From NCBI GenBank assembly GCA_023511675.1, contig JAIMBC010000007.1:1-50148 (forward strand): a stretch of DNA of 50,148 nt, read 5' to 3'. Origin of the DNA: Pirellulales bacterium. GTDB lineage: Bacteria; Planctomycetota; Planctomycetia; Pirellulales; JAIMBC01. The notes beneath the pieces are model-generated. The model was not told where the DNA came from. It saw only the letters and a program-made list of their open reading frames with translations, and made no database searches. Position 1 is the first letter of the stretch, and every line of letters starts with the position of its first letter. The position numbers were made by a program, and so were the translations under genes. Below, piece by piece: positions 1 to 8,436 of this stretch.

Positions 1-2
1 GT

Positions 3-113
3 GCCATGCTCATCTACAGCGAGCAGGATCCGCGCAAACCGATCCACTACCCATCGTATGCGTGGTTTGCCCAAGATAAAGGCAGAGGCACTTTATTGAA
101 GCCGACGCTATAG
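3..113 (+). CDS. C-terminal end of an unidentified protein (partial)
   Basis: An open frame runs in from the left edge and stops at TAG 111-113. It encodes about 36 residues, including YSEQDPRKPIHYPSYAWFAQ and ending GTLLKPTL. The composition (Tyr, Trp, Pro, Asp, Lys rich) looks like a genuine protein tail and not a chance frame of GC-rich DNA, but the family is not recognised. It lies on the same strand as the CARF gene 76 bases downstream, so the two could be cotranscribed. Only the end is visible, so the function is open. Confidence 0.45.
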   Translation, partial: AMLIYSEQDPRKPIHYPSYAWFAQDKGRGTLLKPTL

Positions 114-189
114 CTAGACAGGGGGGGGCCGCCACGTCTGAGATCCGTGAGAATTGGGCATAAGAGATACGTGAACGAGGTTTGTCCCG

Positions 190-1344
190 ATGAATCCTCG
201 CCACCGCCCCAGTACGCTCCTTTGCACGGTCGGCACCAGCCTGTTTGTGCCCGGCCTGGAAGTGCTCAAGTCCCAGGCCGCCGCGGGCAAGCTGGAGTCG
301 CGGTTCGAGCCGCTGGTGCACGCCTATCAGCAGCAGAACTGGCAGGCCACGGCGCTTGCCCTGCGGAAGTTCGATCCGCACGAGCGGATCTGCGGAGCAG
401 AGATCAACTCGATTGCCAGCATCATCGACAAGGGATACGTGGCTCCCGACGCCAGATTGCACTTTCTGCACTCTGCCACGGAGCAAGGTCGGAGGATCGC
501 CGACGTGCTCAGCGCATACTATCTGCGCGGCGGGCATGCGGACGTGCAGACCGTCGAGGTCGGCGACTTGCAGGACGAAGATCCCAAGCGCTTTCGCACC
601 AAAGGACTGCGGCAGCTTGTACGGGAGGTGTGCCGCGTGATCCGCAATTACTCGCCTGCCTCGTGTGCCATCAACGCCACGGGGGGCTACAAGGCCCAGA
701 TTGCCATTGCCGTGCTGATGGGACAGGCTGTGGGCGTACCCGTGTATTACAAGCACGAGCGTTTTAATGAGGTGATCTCCTTTCCGCCGCTGCCTGTGGC
801 GCTCGACTTTGAAGTGTGGATGAAGGCCAGCGGGTTGCTGTTCGGTTTGGCTCAGGAGCGGGATGCCATCGCCGCCAGTGAGTACGCGGAAGACTGGGAT
901 GAGAGGTACGAGAGCCTCGTGGAGCGCGTGGACATCGACGGCGAGGAGTACCTGGAACTCTCGCCGGCAGGGCAAATTTTTCACGAGACCTTCCGCGAAC
1001 GGTTTCGCGCTGGTGCCGAGGCGGCGTTGCCGCCGCCAGCGGCGCCGCAGTGCAAACGGCCGCCCCATATCGAGGCTGCAGGCTGGCCCGGCAAACATCC
1101 CGAGATCGAGGCGCTGCTCGAAAAGCTGACGGCAGAAATGCCCCAGGTCGTTTGGTGCCGAGGCTATTACTACAACCCCGACCTGCCGGAACGCAGCCGG
1201 TTCCGCCTCCGCGGCGAGCAGATCGAGGGGGTGTACTCCAACGGCGGCTATACGTTCAAGTTCTTCGTGGAGACCACGGCCCACACGCCGGCCCAGCGCG
1301 CGGCCATGGTGGCAGCCCTCAATGAGTGGCTGAGCCACGACTGA
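190..1344 (+). CDS. CARF-domain CRISPR-associated effector (APE2256/Csm6-like), non-HEPN C-terminus
   Basis: This 384-residue protein has the marks of the CARF fold found in type III CRISPR ancillary effectors, which bind cyclic oligoadenylate. The first strand carries CTVGTSL (residues 12-18), and the second nucleotide-binding motif is NATGGYKA (162-169), typical of the APE2256/Csm6-like group. Residues about 211-275 look like a winged helix (ELSPAGQIFHETFRERF). A proline-rich linker leads to a C-terminal domain (about 300-384) predicted by eye as helix, three strands and helix, with RSRFRLRGEQIEGVYS and GGYTFKFFVETT. No HEPN R-x4-6-H motif is seen. CARF-winged helix-RelE proteins of the Cami1 type have a comparable order, so a RelE-like ribonuclease is possible, but this is inference. 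ATG 190 is preceded by GAGG about 10 bases upstream. No cas genes lie beside it in the window. Confidence 0.8.
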   Translation: MNPRHRPSTLLCTVGTSLFVPGLEVLKSQAAAGKLESRFEPLVHAYQQQNWQATALALRKFDPHERICGAEINSIASIIDKGYVAPDARLHFLHSATEQGRRIADVLSAYYLRGGHADVQTVEVGDLQDEDPKRFRTKGLRQLVREVCRVIRNYSPASCAINATGGYKAQIAIAVLMGQAVGVPVYYKHERFNEVISFPPLPVALDFEVWMKASGLLFGLAQERDAIAASEYAEDWDERYESLVERVDIDGEEYLELSPAGQIFHETFRERFRAGAEAALPPPAAPQCKRPPHIEAAGWPGKHPEIEALLEKLTAEMPQVVWCRGYYYNPDLPERSRFRLRGEQIEGVYSNGGYTFKFFVETTAHTPAQRAAMVAALNEWLSHD

Positions 1345-1432
1345 CGAAGTACCTGCCTTGCAGCGGCGCAAACTGTCCACACGACGGGCAAGGGTTTGCT
1401 CGCTGGCGTGTAGAAAAGGGGTCAGGGAGCGT

Positions 1433-4249
1433 CTACCACGTCCGCTGGTGCGCCTGCCCGCTGGGCGCTCGGGGTGCATGGAGATGTGCTGCGCTGGGGT
1501 TGCTTACGTGCCGCTGCAGCTCGTGGCGGCCGGGCGAGTCGTGCCGGCGGCGCGTGCTTACGGCCGACTCAAGCTGCTCCAGCGGCTCCGCCGTCGGTCT
1601 GTTGCGGCTGATCCAGGCCAACAGTGCCGGCAGGCTGAGCAGAGAGGTGAGCAGGCAACACGTCACGCCTAGGGTGAGCACTCGTCCCAGGCTTTGTAGT
1701 CCTTGATGGCTGGCGATCATCAGCGAACCGAAGCCGACAATCGTCGTCAAGGCGTCGACCAGGATGGCCACGGCGGTGCCTGGAGACATACGGTACGGGC
1801 CGCGCTGCTCGCGGTATTCGTGTACCAGGTGCACGCCGTAGTCGATGCCAATGCCCAGGATCAGCGGCAAGGCGATCATGTTGGCGGGGTTGAGCGGTAT
1901 GTCCAGCAGCCCTAGCAGGCCGAATGTCTGCACCATGCTCATGGCTAAGGGCAGCCCAGCCAGCAGGGCATGGCGCACATTGCGGAGGTCGGCCAGCAGC
2001 ACGATCGAGATCACCAGCAGCGCCAGCAGGGCAGAGTGTTCATAGCTGCGTTTCATTTCCAGGGAGGCTTCGTAGGCCTGCAAAGGGTTGCCCGTTGCCC
2101 GCGGATCCACGCTGCGAACTTCGGAGACAAACTGTCGCAAGGCCGTCATGTCCCAAATGTTGCCTCGGCCGTAGATCTTGAGCAGGTACTTGCCGTTATG
2201 TCCCACGAAGCGATTGACAAGACTCTCCGGCAGGTCGCTCAGTTGGGGCGGCTGAGGATCCGACATGCCGCGCAGGGCATACAGCCGGCTGAGCAGGTCT
2301 CCGGCCATGTGCTGTTGGAACTGAGAAAGGAGGCGATAGCAGTCGCCAAGCGACTTGCGGCGCAAGGCGTCGCGGATCTGCTCATAAACACGGCTGGCAC
2401 GTGTGGCGGCGGGAAGGCCGGCCAGCAACTCCTGCGTACTCGCCAAGACATGGCCGAGGGCTTCGGGACTGTCTACGGGGATCAGCGGGGGCCGTTCAGG
2501 CAGCCGTGCCAGCCGCTGGGCGATGCGTGCAATCAGCGGTCCCTTGACCAACTCGTCCGAAGGCAGCAGGGAGACGATCTCCTCCGTCTTCTCCACGCTG
2601 GGGAGCTTCATGAGTTCGGCCTTGCGCGCCAGCAGCTCCTCGCGGCTGTCCGCCAGAGACAATGCATACCAGCAGCTCTGCTGGCTTTCGGCCAGCAGCT
2701 TCCGCTCCAGCTCGACGCTTTCCAGACCGGCAGCCTGAAGGTTGAGCAGATTGTGGTCGTACCAAAGCTGTCCCAGACCGCTGCTCAGCAGCAGGGTAAC
2801 AGCCAGCGTTGCCGCCATCACCAGCCGTGGCACCCGCAGGACAGGCCGTACCCAGGCGTGCACGGGCAAGGGCTCCGGAACCTGCATTCCGAGCCGCGAC
2901 CGATCTACCAGGTACAACACGGCCGGCAGCACCAGCAGTTCCGCCGCGGCGCACAGCAGAATGCCGCCGCCGGCGATTCTGCCCAACTCGGCCACGCCCA
3001 CAAAGCTGGTGAATCCCGCGGCAAAAAATGCTATCGAGGTGGTCATGGCCCCGGTAAGAATCGCCGGTCCGACCGCCTCTGTGGTGGCCAGCAGCGCGGC
3101 GCGGCAATCGCGGATCTCGCGGCGTAGCTGCAAATAGCGGGCCACATAGTACACGCCGTAATCGATGCCGATGCCGATCAGCGTGACCGTAAAGGACATG
3201 CTCAAGATGTTGAGGTGGCCGATGGCCAGCGTCACGTAGCCGAAGGACCAGGCAATGCCCAGTGCCAGCACCAGATTGGCCAAAAGCGCATGACGCACGC
3301 CGCCGAATCCGGCGACAAATAACAGCGCAACCGCGATCAAGGACAGCACGCTCGCCGAGTACATGGAGGACTGGCTGGATCGCATCTCGTCGTTTTCCAT
3401 CACCGGCAGGCCCGTAAGACCGATGGTCACGTCTGGATGCCGGGCGTTTACGTGACGCAGCAGCTCCCGCAACGCATCCACCGCCTGGCTGCAACGGGCG
3501 AAGCCGTCGGGGTCCCTCGCCAGTCGCAGCAGGACAAACCCCAGCCGCCCCTCCTTGGTTAGCAGGTATTCAGCGTTCAGTTCGCTGAGGGTGGCCACGG
3601 ATTGAGGCATGTCTGGCCAGGGAGACTGATAGCGGCTACGCCCGCGCAACACGTCCAGCAGGCTCTCTCCTAACCGCTCCAGCCGGGCAACCGTCTCTCG
3701 GTCCGGCTGCCGGCCAGCCTGTTGCAGGGCCTCTAGTCTGAGGGCCATGCCGGAGACCATGTTGCCCAAGTTGAGCCGTTGCCAGCCGCCGGCAATGACG
3801 GGCTCGACCTCCGCCAGAAAGCCGTCGATGGCCTGTAGCTCCTCGACGGAGAGGTAGTGTAGGCCCTTGCTGCGAATCTTGCTCAGATCGACGCCGTGCA
3901 GCACGGCATGGAACAAGCGGCCTTCGCGGGCCAGAGCCTGGGAGATTTCGTCGAGTACGGGAACGACGCGATCCCGGTCTGGCCCTTCGACCACCACCAC
4001 GGCATCGTCGTCCTCTCCAAACTCGTCGATGTACTCGATCCACAAGCGGTTGTAGTCGCTGTTGGGGTCCAGCAGGTCCAGGCGGCTGGTGCGGTACCCC
4101 AAGTGCTGGTACGTGTACCAGCCGCTTGCCAGGGCGCCTGTGATGGCGAGGACCACCGTAAGCGTGGGTACACGCAGCACCACGCGCGTGGCGGCGTTGA
4201 GCGGCCTGGCCAGCAAGCTTTGTCTCAAGGGGTGCGGTTCCTTACTCAT
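1433..4249 (-). CDS. RND/MMPL-family transporter (HpnN-like)
   Basis: The protein is 938 residues from the chosen ATG and has the duplicated RND architecture: an N-terminal membrane helix, a large extracytoplasmic loop, a block of membrane helices, a second loop and a second block. The signature GIGIDYGV occurs once in each half, in the position of the TM4/TM10 helices that carry the proton relay. MMPL/HpnN exporters move hopanoids or other lipids to the outer membrane, and planctomycetes make hopanoids; the substrate here is inferred. The frame stays open upstream to 4528, but the upstream residues are unlike protein, and MSKEPHPLRQ at 4249 is the natural N-terminus before the first helix. 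It converges with the CARF gene, leaving 88 bases between the stops. Confidence 0.88.
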   Translation of the reverse strand: MSKEPHPLRQSLLARPLNAATRVVLRVPTLTVVLAITGALASGWYTYQHLGYRTSRLDLLDPNSDYNRLWIEYIDEFGEDDDAVVVVEGPDRDRVVPVLDEISQALAREGRLFHAVLHGVDLSKIRSKGLHYLSVEELQAIDGFLAEVEPVIAGGWQRLNLGNMVSGMALRLEALQQAGRQPDRETVARLERLGESLLDVLRGRSRYQSPWPDMPQSVATLSELNAEYLLTKEGRLGFVLLRLARDPDGFARCSQAVDALRELLRHVNARHPDVTIGLTGLPVMENDEMRSSQSSMYSASVLSLIAVALLFVAGFGGVRHALLANLVLALGIAWSFGYVTLAIGHLNILSMSFTVTLIGIGIDYGVYYVARYLQLRREIRDCRAALLATTEAVGPAILTGAMTTSIAFFAAGFTSFVGVAELGRIAGGGILLCAAAELLVLPAVLYLVDRSRLGMQVPEPLPVHAWVRPVLRVPRLVMAATLAVTLLLSSGLGQLWYDHNLLNLQAAGLESVELERKLLAESQQSCWYALSLADSREELLARKAELMKLPSVEKTEEIVSLLPSDELVKGPLIARIAQRLARLPERPPLIPVDSPEALGHVLASTQELLAGLPAATRASRVYEQIRDALRRKSLGDCYRLLSQFQQHMAGDLLSRLYALRGMSDPQPPQLSDLPESLVNRFVGHNGKYLLKIYGRGNIWDMTALRQFVSEVRSVDPRATGNPLQAYEASLEMKRSYEHSALLALLVISIVLLADLRNVRHALLAGLPLAMSMVQTFGLLGLLDIPLNPANMIALPLILGIGIDYGVHLVHEYREQRGPYRMSPGTAVAILVDALTTIVGFGSLMIASHQGLQSLGRVLTLGVTCCLLTSLLSLPALLAWISRNRPTAEPLEQLESAVSTRRRHDSPGRHELQRHVSNPSAAHLHAPRAPSGQAHQRTW

Positions 4250-4917
4250 GCAGCCGCCGGTAGTTGCTAGCACAATCGAGACTGCCCGGCCCCCGTGGGC
4301 CAGAAAAGCGGCGGATTCTAGCCGGATGGCGCAACCCAGAGCAAGGCTAGTGGTACGTCCAACACCCCCCAACACCCGGGACGCCGCCACCGCTGCTGCC
4401 GACTCCCCTGCCCCCAAGACGCAAGGCCCATCGCACGAGCGTCCCGACCCAGAATGCGGCGGTATCCGTGCCGCCAAGAGCCGGAATGGAGGAGCAAGTC
4501 TTGGATTGTTCAACGCATCGCCGGGCAACGCATGCTAGCCGCAAGAGGTACCAGTGCCACAGGCTCAGCAGGTAGTGCGCACGCCCGGCGCGTTACCGCG
4601 CCAAACCGATCGGAGTGGATGGCGTGCCAGCAGCGCATCAAGTAGAGGACACGCTGCCAGGCTGCGGAGCACCCGCGTATGGCCCGCGTCCAGGCAGCTT
4701 CCCCATGCTCTGCGTGCTGCCGTTTGGCCCCCCGCGCGGAGGTAGGAGGGCATCGCCCTGTGCCGCTACCCAGTCTGGTTGGGCTTGGTTCCCAGCGGTG
4801 AGGCAGGCGGAGCCAAGACCGCACTGAGACCCGGGGCAGTCGATCCGTGCCATCCAGCATCAGAGTGCCCACGGGCAGCCAGGCCCTTTACCCCCAGCAC
4901 CTGTTCGCGGGGTCAGG
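4250..4917. other. Intergenic region, no gene recognised
   Basis: These 668 bases lie between the start of the RND transporter and the stop of the small membrane protein gene, both on the minus strand. Several long open frames exist on both strands, but their translations are Arg/Pro/Ala/Cys-rich and have no family resemblance, as expected from GC-rich noncoding DNA. The transporter promoter should be here. No clear terminator, tRNA or repeat was seen. Confidence 0.5.
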
Positions 4918-5130
4918 TCAGCTACCAAACACACCCAGCAACAGGCCTAACGCAATCAGCACTGCCAGTGCGCCCGCACACACATAGAATATGCCCACCA
5001 CTTGGGCCGTTGTTCCCCGAAACTCCTTTCCCCACTTTCCCGTAATCCTCTTGCTCTGGATGCCGCCAATGCCCTTGAGAATGAACAAAACCGCGAGGAG
5101 CAACGCAAAGACGCCGATCAACCAGTTCAT
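4918..5130 (-). CDS. Small two-helix membrane protein (70 aa), unknown function
   Basis: A 70-residue protein starts at ATG 5130 (MNWLIGVFALLLAVLF) and ends GLLLGVFGS. Residues about 3-20 and 45-67 are hydrophobic helices. The segment between them is polar and basic (QSKRITGKWGKEFRGTT), suggesting a hairpin with a loop on the cytoplasmic side. An AAGGA ribosome-binding sequence lies 11 bases before the ATG. Longer in-frame starts would read through the CRISPR-like repeats and give an improbable N-terminus. The family is not recognised. It sits upstream of the RND exporter on the same strand, 668 bases away, so cotranscription is uncertain. Confidence 0.75.
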   Translation of the reverse strand: MNWLIGVFALLLAVLFILKGIGGIQSKRITGKWGKEFRGTTAQVVGIFYVCAGALAVLIALGLLLGVFGS

Positions 5131-5153
5131 AAACGATGTGTTCCTTACAAGCC

Positions 5154-5261
5154 GCTGGTACCCGCCGCGAAACCTGGAAACAGTGTAAGGTGCCTGATCT
5201 GGCAGAGAAAGGAGAGATGGCAGAGCTGGTACCCGCCGCGAAACCTGGAAACAGTGTAAGG
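5154..5261. CRISPR. Two-repeat CRISPR-like unit
   Basis: Two identical 37-base repeats occupy 5154-5190 and 5225-5261 and are separated by 34 unique bases (5191-5224). The repeat begins GCTGGTACCCGCCGCGAAAC and ends GGAAACAGTGTAAGG; on the other strand it contains GTTTCCAGGTTTC. Repeat and spacer lengths lie inside the normal CRISPR range, and the bases flanking the two copies differ at once, so the identity is sharply bounded. With only one spacer this could be a decayed or minimal array, or a short direct duplication. No cas1/cas2 or effector genes adjoin it, although a CARF effector lies 3.8 kb away. The unit begins 24 bases upstream of the small membrane protein's start codon. Confidence 0.5.
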
Positions 5262-5712
5262 CATTGCCATTCGATAAGCCATGCCTGCCATGCCAGGGAC
5301 TGGGGCCTGGTTTCCGGCAGCTCGATCTTGCACCGAGAGGCAACAGCCGCTATGTACACATCTCTGCTCGGTGGGTCTGGCCGTGCGGCGGCTTGCCTCC
5401 CGTTGGTGCGCGGTGCGAGCGACGGCGCGGGCGCCCTGCACGCTGGCATCATGGTTTGGCAGGGGGTCGTGATGCGGACCTGGCCCTTGGGGATGTTTTG
5501 CCACGACGGAGGAGGGGGAGAGCTGTTCCCAGAGCCGTTAGTAGGGAGGCGGTGCGGTGCCGCGTGGGCGGGCAAGGCGATGTTGCTTTGGGGAGCTGGC
5601 GGCCTGCGTTTGTTTTCCCAGGCAGCGGCCGAGCCGGGACATGGGCAGGTGCGTGTTGCGAGGTGACGGTGAGCTTCACTGTGACCACGTCCTACATCGA
5701 ATGTTTGCCGCC
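5262..5712. other. Intergenic region, no gene recognised
   Basis: This stretch lies between the second CRISPR-like repeat and the DUF4105 lipoprotein start. No third copy of the repeat was found in it by eye. The open frames it contains give compositions typical of noncoding GC-rich DNA. The promoter of the DUF4105 gene should be within its right half. Confidence 0.45.
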
Positions 5713-6585
5713 ATGCAGACGGTTCGCTTGGTAGGAGGGCTAAGTTGTTTGCTGCTCGTGCTGTTGGCGGGCTGCAAGGTGTGGCGCCCATCGAACGACC
5801 GCCTCTGGTCTGCCGATCAGGCCGTGTTGCCCTATGCTGAAATAGACGGCAATCGGGTCACTATCCACAACATTCGCAATTGCACGTACCGCAGCGAAAC
5901 CGACTACACGGTGGAGCATTACGACCGCACGTTCGATCTGTCGGAGTTAGAGACCGTCGACTTCATTGTGGTACCGTTCGCGGAGGCGCCGCAGCTTGCG
6001 CACACGATGCTTAGTTTCGGATTTGGGGGCAGAGACTATCTGGCCTGCTCCGTCGAAATCCGCAAGGAGATGGGAGAGACCTACTCTCCCATCAAGGGCA
6101 TGCTGCGGCAATACGAGTTAATGTACGTACTGGGCGACGAACGCGACCTTGTGCTGCTGCGTACCAATCACCGCCTCTCCGAGGTCTATCTCTATCGCTC
6201 GCGGGCCACGCCGCAGCAGGCGCGGGAGTTGTTCCTCGACGTGCTGGCCCGCGTGAACAAGCTGTACGAGCAGCCCGAGTTTTACAACGCCCTCACGAAC
6301 AACTGCACGACCAACATTGTGCAGCACGTCAATCGGCTGGCACCCGGCCGGGTACCCTATGGGCTGGCCGTCCTGCTGCCCGGCTACTCCGACCGTTACG
6401 CCTACGACCTGGGCCTGCTCGACACAGATGCCTCGTTCGAGGAGACGCGTGCGCGGGCCAAGATCAACATGGCCGCCTGGTTGTATCGCGACGCCCCCGA
6501 CTTCTCGGTGCGGATCCGGCAGCACCTTGGTCAGCAACGGAATTCCTTGCTAGCAAGGCCGCCTTTGCCAGGCGGTCACGGTTAG
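5713..6585 (+). CDS. DUF4105-family lipoprotein
   Basis: This protein of about 290 residues begins MQTVRLVGG with a hydrophobic segment and a lipobox (VLLAGC), so it should be a lipoprotein anchored outside the cytoplasmic membrane. The mature part carries features of the DUF4105 (Lnb N-terminal periplasmic) family: an HTMLSFGFGGRDYLACSVEIR block, the region around YELMYVLGDERDLVLLR, and the conserved TNNCTTNIV near residue 200. The family has papain/NlpC-like sequence character with Cys as a likely catalytic residue, but its reaction is not established. An alternative ATG at 5701 would add four residues. The end of the gene includes two small hairpins. Neighbours give no functional clue. Confidence 0.8.
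   Translation: MQTVRLVGGLSCLLLVLLAGCKVWRPSNDRLWSADQAVLPYAEIDGNRVTIHNIRNCTYRSETDYTVEHYDRTFDLSELETVDFIVVPFAEAPQLAHTMLSFGFGGRDYLACSVEIRKEMGETYSPIKGMLRQYELMYVLGDERDLVLLRTNHRLSEVYLYRSRATPQQARELFLDVLARVNKLYEQPEFYNALTNNCTTNIVQHVNRLAPGRVPYGLAVLLPGYSDRYAYDLGLLDTDASFEETRARAKINMAAWLYRDAPDFSVRIRQHLGQQRNSLLARPPLPGGHG
6545..6575. repeat. Palindrome plus hairpin at the end of the DUF4105 gene
   Basis: CCTTGCTAGCAAGG (6545-6558) is a perfect 14-base palindrome. It is followed at once by CCGCC (6559-6563), a 7-base loop and GGCGG (6571-6575). Both lie inside the last codons of the DUF4105 frame. There is no T-run after them, so a Rho-independent terminator is not supported; a role in transcript end stability is possible. 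Confidence 0.35.
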
Positions 6586-6856
6586 CTGCTGTGGAGGTGC
6601 CTGGTTGCGGTGCCGCATACGCCGGCAAGTTAAGACGGCGTGCGCAGCCGAATCGGCCACGCCCGGCCGCCCCGGTACTGCATTGATATACCAGCGCTCC
6701 CCAGCTTGCTGCGGCTGGCAGAGCAGGGCCGACGCCCCGGAAGCAATATGCCAGCGTCAGCAGATCTGCCGACCGCGTGCTGAGCGAGGCACACCGCATG
6801 CGGGGGCTCGCCAGTCGGTGCACGCCGGATCGGCACGCGGGCCAGGAGATGGCGGT

Positions 6857-8206
6857 TTACACGTTCTCGGGGATCACCCAGGGAGAGCGGTACTCTCGCT
6901 TGAGCAGCGTGTTGGCCTGGGCATCGTCGGTGGTTTCGGATTGGGGGTCGATCAGCAGCTTGCGGCCGCCGCAGCGGAGGCTGATGTTGGCATACTGGCA
7001 GAGCAGGGTGCTGCGGTGGCCCTCTTCGATATCGGCAGTCGGGGGAGCTATGCCGCGGATGGCGTCGCAGAAGTTCTGCTGGTGCTCGGGATCGGGAAAA
7101 TTGCCGTTGCCCTGCGCGACGATCACGGGCTGCCTCTGCTTCTGCCGCACGAACACCTGCCAGCCGTCTCCGTGGCGGCCGGCCACCATCAAGCCCTCGC
7201 TGCCGTACAGCTCGACGCGCGTGCCGTTCTGCGGCCAGTAGGGGAACAGGTCGCTGTTGCGCAGCTCCATGTCGCTCTTCATCATGTAGGGCGTGTAGAG
7301 CGTGAGTTCGAAGGTCATGATCAGGTCGTCGAACTCGAACACGGCCACCTGCGTATCCGGCGTTTCATGCGCGCCGGCGGAGTGGAACCTGGCCCCGTGG
7401 CAGCAGACGCTGCGGGGATAATCCTTGCCGATCAGCCAGCGTGCCAGGTCCATCTGGTGCACGCCGTCGTTGATGATGTCTCCGCCCGAGTAGCGCCAGA
7501 AGTGGTTCCAACTGTTGTGGTGGTTGACGTTATACGCAGCCTCGGGGGCGGGGCCCAGCCACATGTCCCAGTCGAGATCCGCGGGTGGGGCGGTATCGGG
7601 CGCCGCGTCCACATTGGCCCACAACTTCTGGTTGAACACGCGGCACAGATGGATCCGCCCCAGCTTGCCTGAGGCGATGTACGCCAGGGCCTCGTGGTTG
7701 TAGGGCGCGCTACGGTTTTGCAGACCTACCTGGACGACGCGGTTGTACTTCCGCGCTGCCTCCACCATCTTGCGGCCCTCCCAGGGCGTGTGGCTGGCAG
7801 GCTTTTCCACGTACACGTGTTTACCTGCCTGACAGGCCAGCACGGTCGCTAGGGCATGCCAGTGATCGGGCGTGGCGATCACCAGCGCATCCACGGCCGG
7901 ATCGTCGAGCGCGCGGCGGAAGTCTTGCACGATTTGCGGAGGGCGTGCCTGCTTTTCAGCCACGGCTGGGGCGCGAGCGCGGACCACGTTCAGGTCGCAA
8001 TCGGCGAGGTAGGCCACCTCGCAGTCGGGCCGCGCGGCGAAGTCTTGCGCCAGGGACGCACCCCGGCCTCGCAGCCCCATGACCGCCAGCACGATGCGTT
8101 CGTTGGCAGAGCGTGCGGCGGCAGCCCCGGCCCAGGCAGCCGTTGCTAGCCCCAGCGAGCTGCCGGCGGCTTGTTGCAGAAACGTGCGGCGCGAGTTGCG
8201 TTGCAT
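6857..8206 (-). CDS. Tat-exported Gfo/Idh/MocA-family oxidoreductase
   Basis: The 449-residue protein opens with a twin-arginine signal (NSRRTFLQQAAGSSLGL, Arg6-Arg7), so it should be folded and exported through Tat. A Rossmann domain follows, with IVLAVMGLRGRG at about 38-49 in the place of the NAD-binding glycine motif, IATPDHWHALATVLACQ, and the family's catalytic-lysine motif EKP (134-136). The C-terminal half is the alpha/beta substrate domain, with GGDIINDGVHQMDLARWL and HNSWNHFWRYSGG. Tat-exported Gfo/Idh proteins are very common in planctomycetes, and most have no known substrate; sugars or sugar derivatives are typical. The gene is transcribed divergently from the sensor kinase, 230 bases away. 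Confidence 0.9.
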   Translation of the reverse strand: MQRNSRRTFLQQAAGSSLGLATAAWAGAAAARSANERIVLAVMGLRGRGASLAQDFAARPDCEVAYLADCDLNVVRARAPAVAEKQARPPQIVQDFRRALDDPAVDALVIATPDHWHALATVLACQAGKHVYVEKPASHTPWEGRKMVEAARKYNRVVQVGLQNRSAPYNHEALAYIASGKLGRIHLCRVFNQKLWANVDAAPDTAPPADLDWDMWLGPAPEAAYNVNHHNSWNHFWRYSGGDIINDGVHQMDLARWLIGKDYPRSVCCHGARFHSAGAHETPDTQVAVFEFDDLIMTFELTLYTPYMMKSDMELRNSDLFPYWPQNGTRVELYGSEGLMVAGRHGDGWQVFVRQKQRQPVIVAQGNGNFPDPEHQQNFCDAIRGIAPPTADIEEGHRSTLLCQYANISLRCGGRKLLIDPQSETTDDAQANTLLKREYRSPWVIPENV

Positions 8207-8436
8207 GGCATGGCTCCTATTTACAGGGGTGGATGCCGCAGTCCAAGCGCCAGGTAGCTGCGGATCTCGTGGCGACCCAGATTATAACCCGCCACACCTG
8301 ATCCGCATAACCGGCTCGCCCTGCATGGACGCTACAGCCCGGCCTCGCACGGCGCGGAGCCGCTCGGCAATCTATGGTTCTTCAGACGCCGCGGCTGCCC
8401 ACGGCCGCCTCTTGCATTCCGCTGCACATGCATACC

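Noticed and set aside
1970-3127. Long open frame antisense to the RND transporter
   Set aside because: It lies entirely opposite a gene with clear RND motifs in both halves; its Gln/Arg/His-rich translation is the usual shadow of GC-rich coding DNA.
5136-5666. Possible protein-coding gene spanning the two 37-base repeats
   Set aside because: The frame is open on both strands only because of GC-rich composition; the translated repeats and spacer have no protein character.
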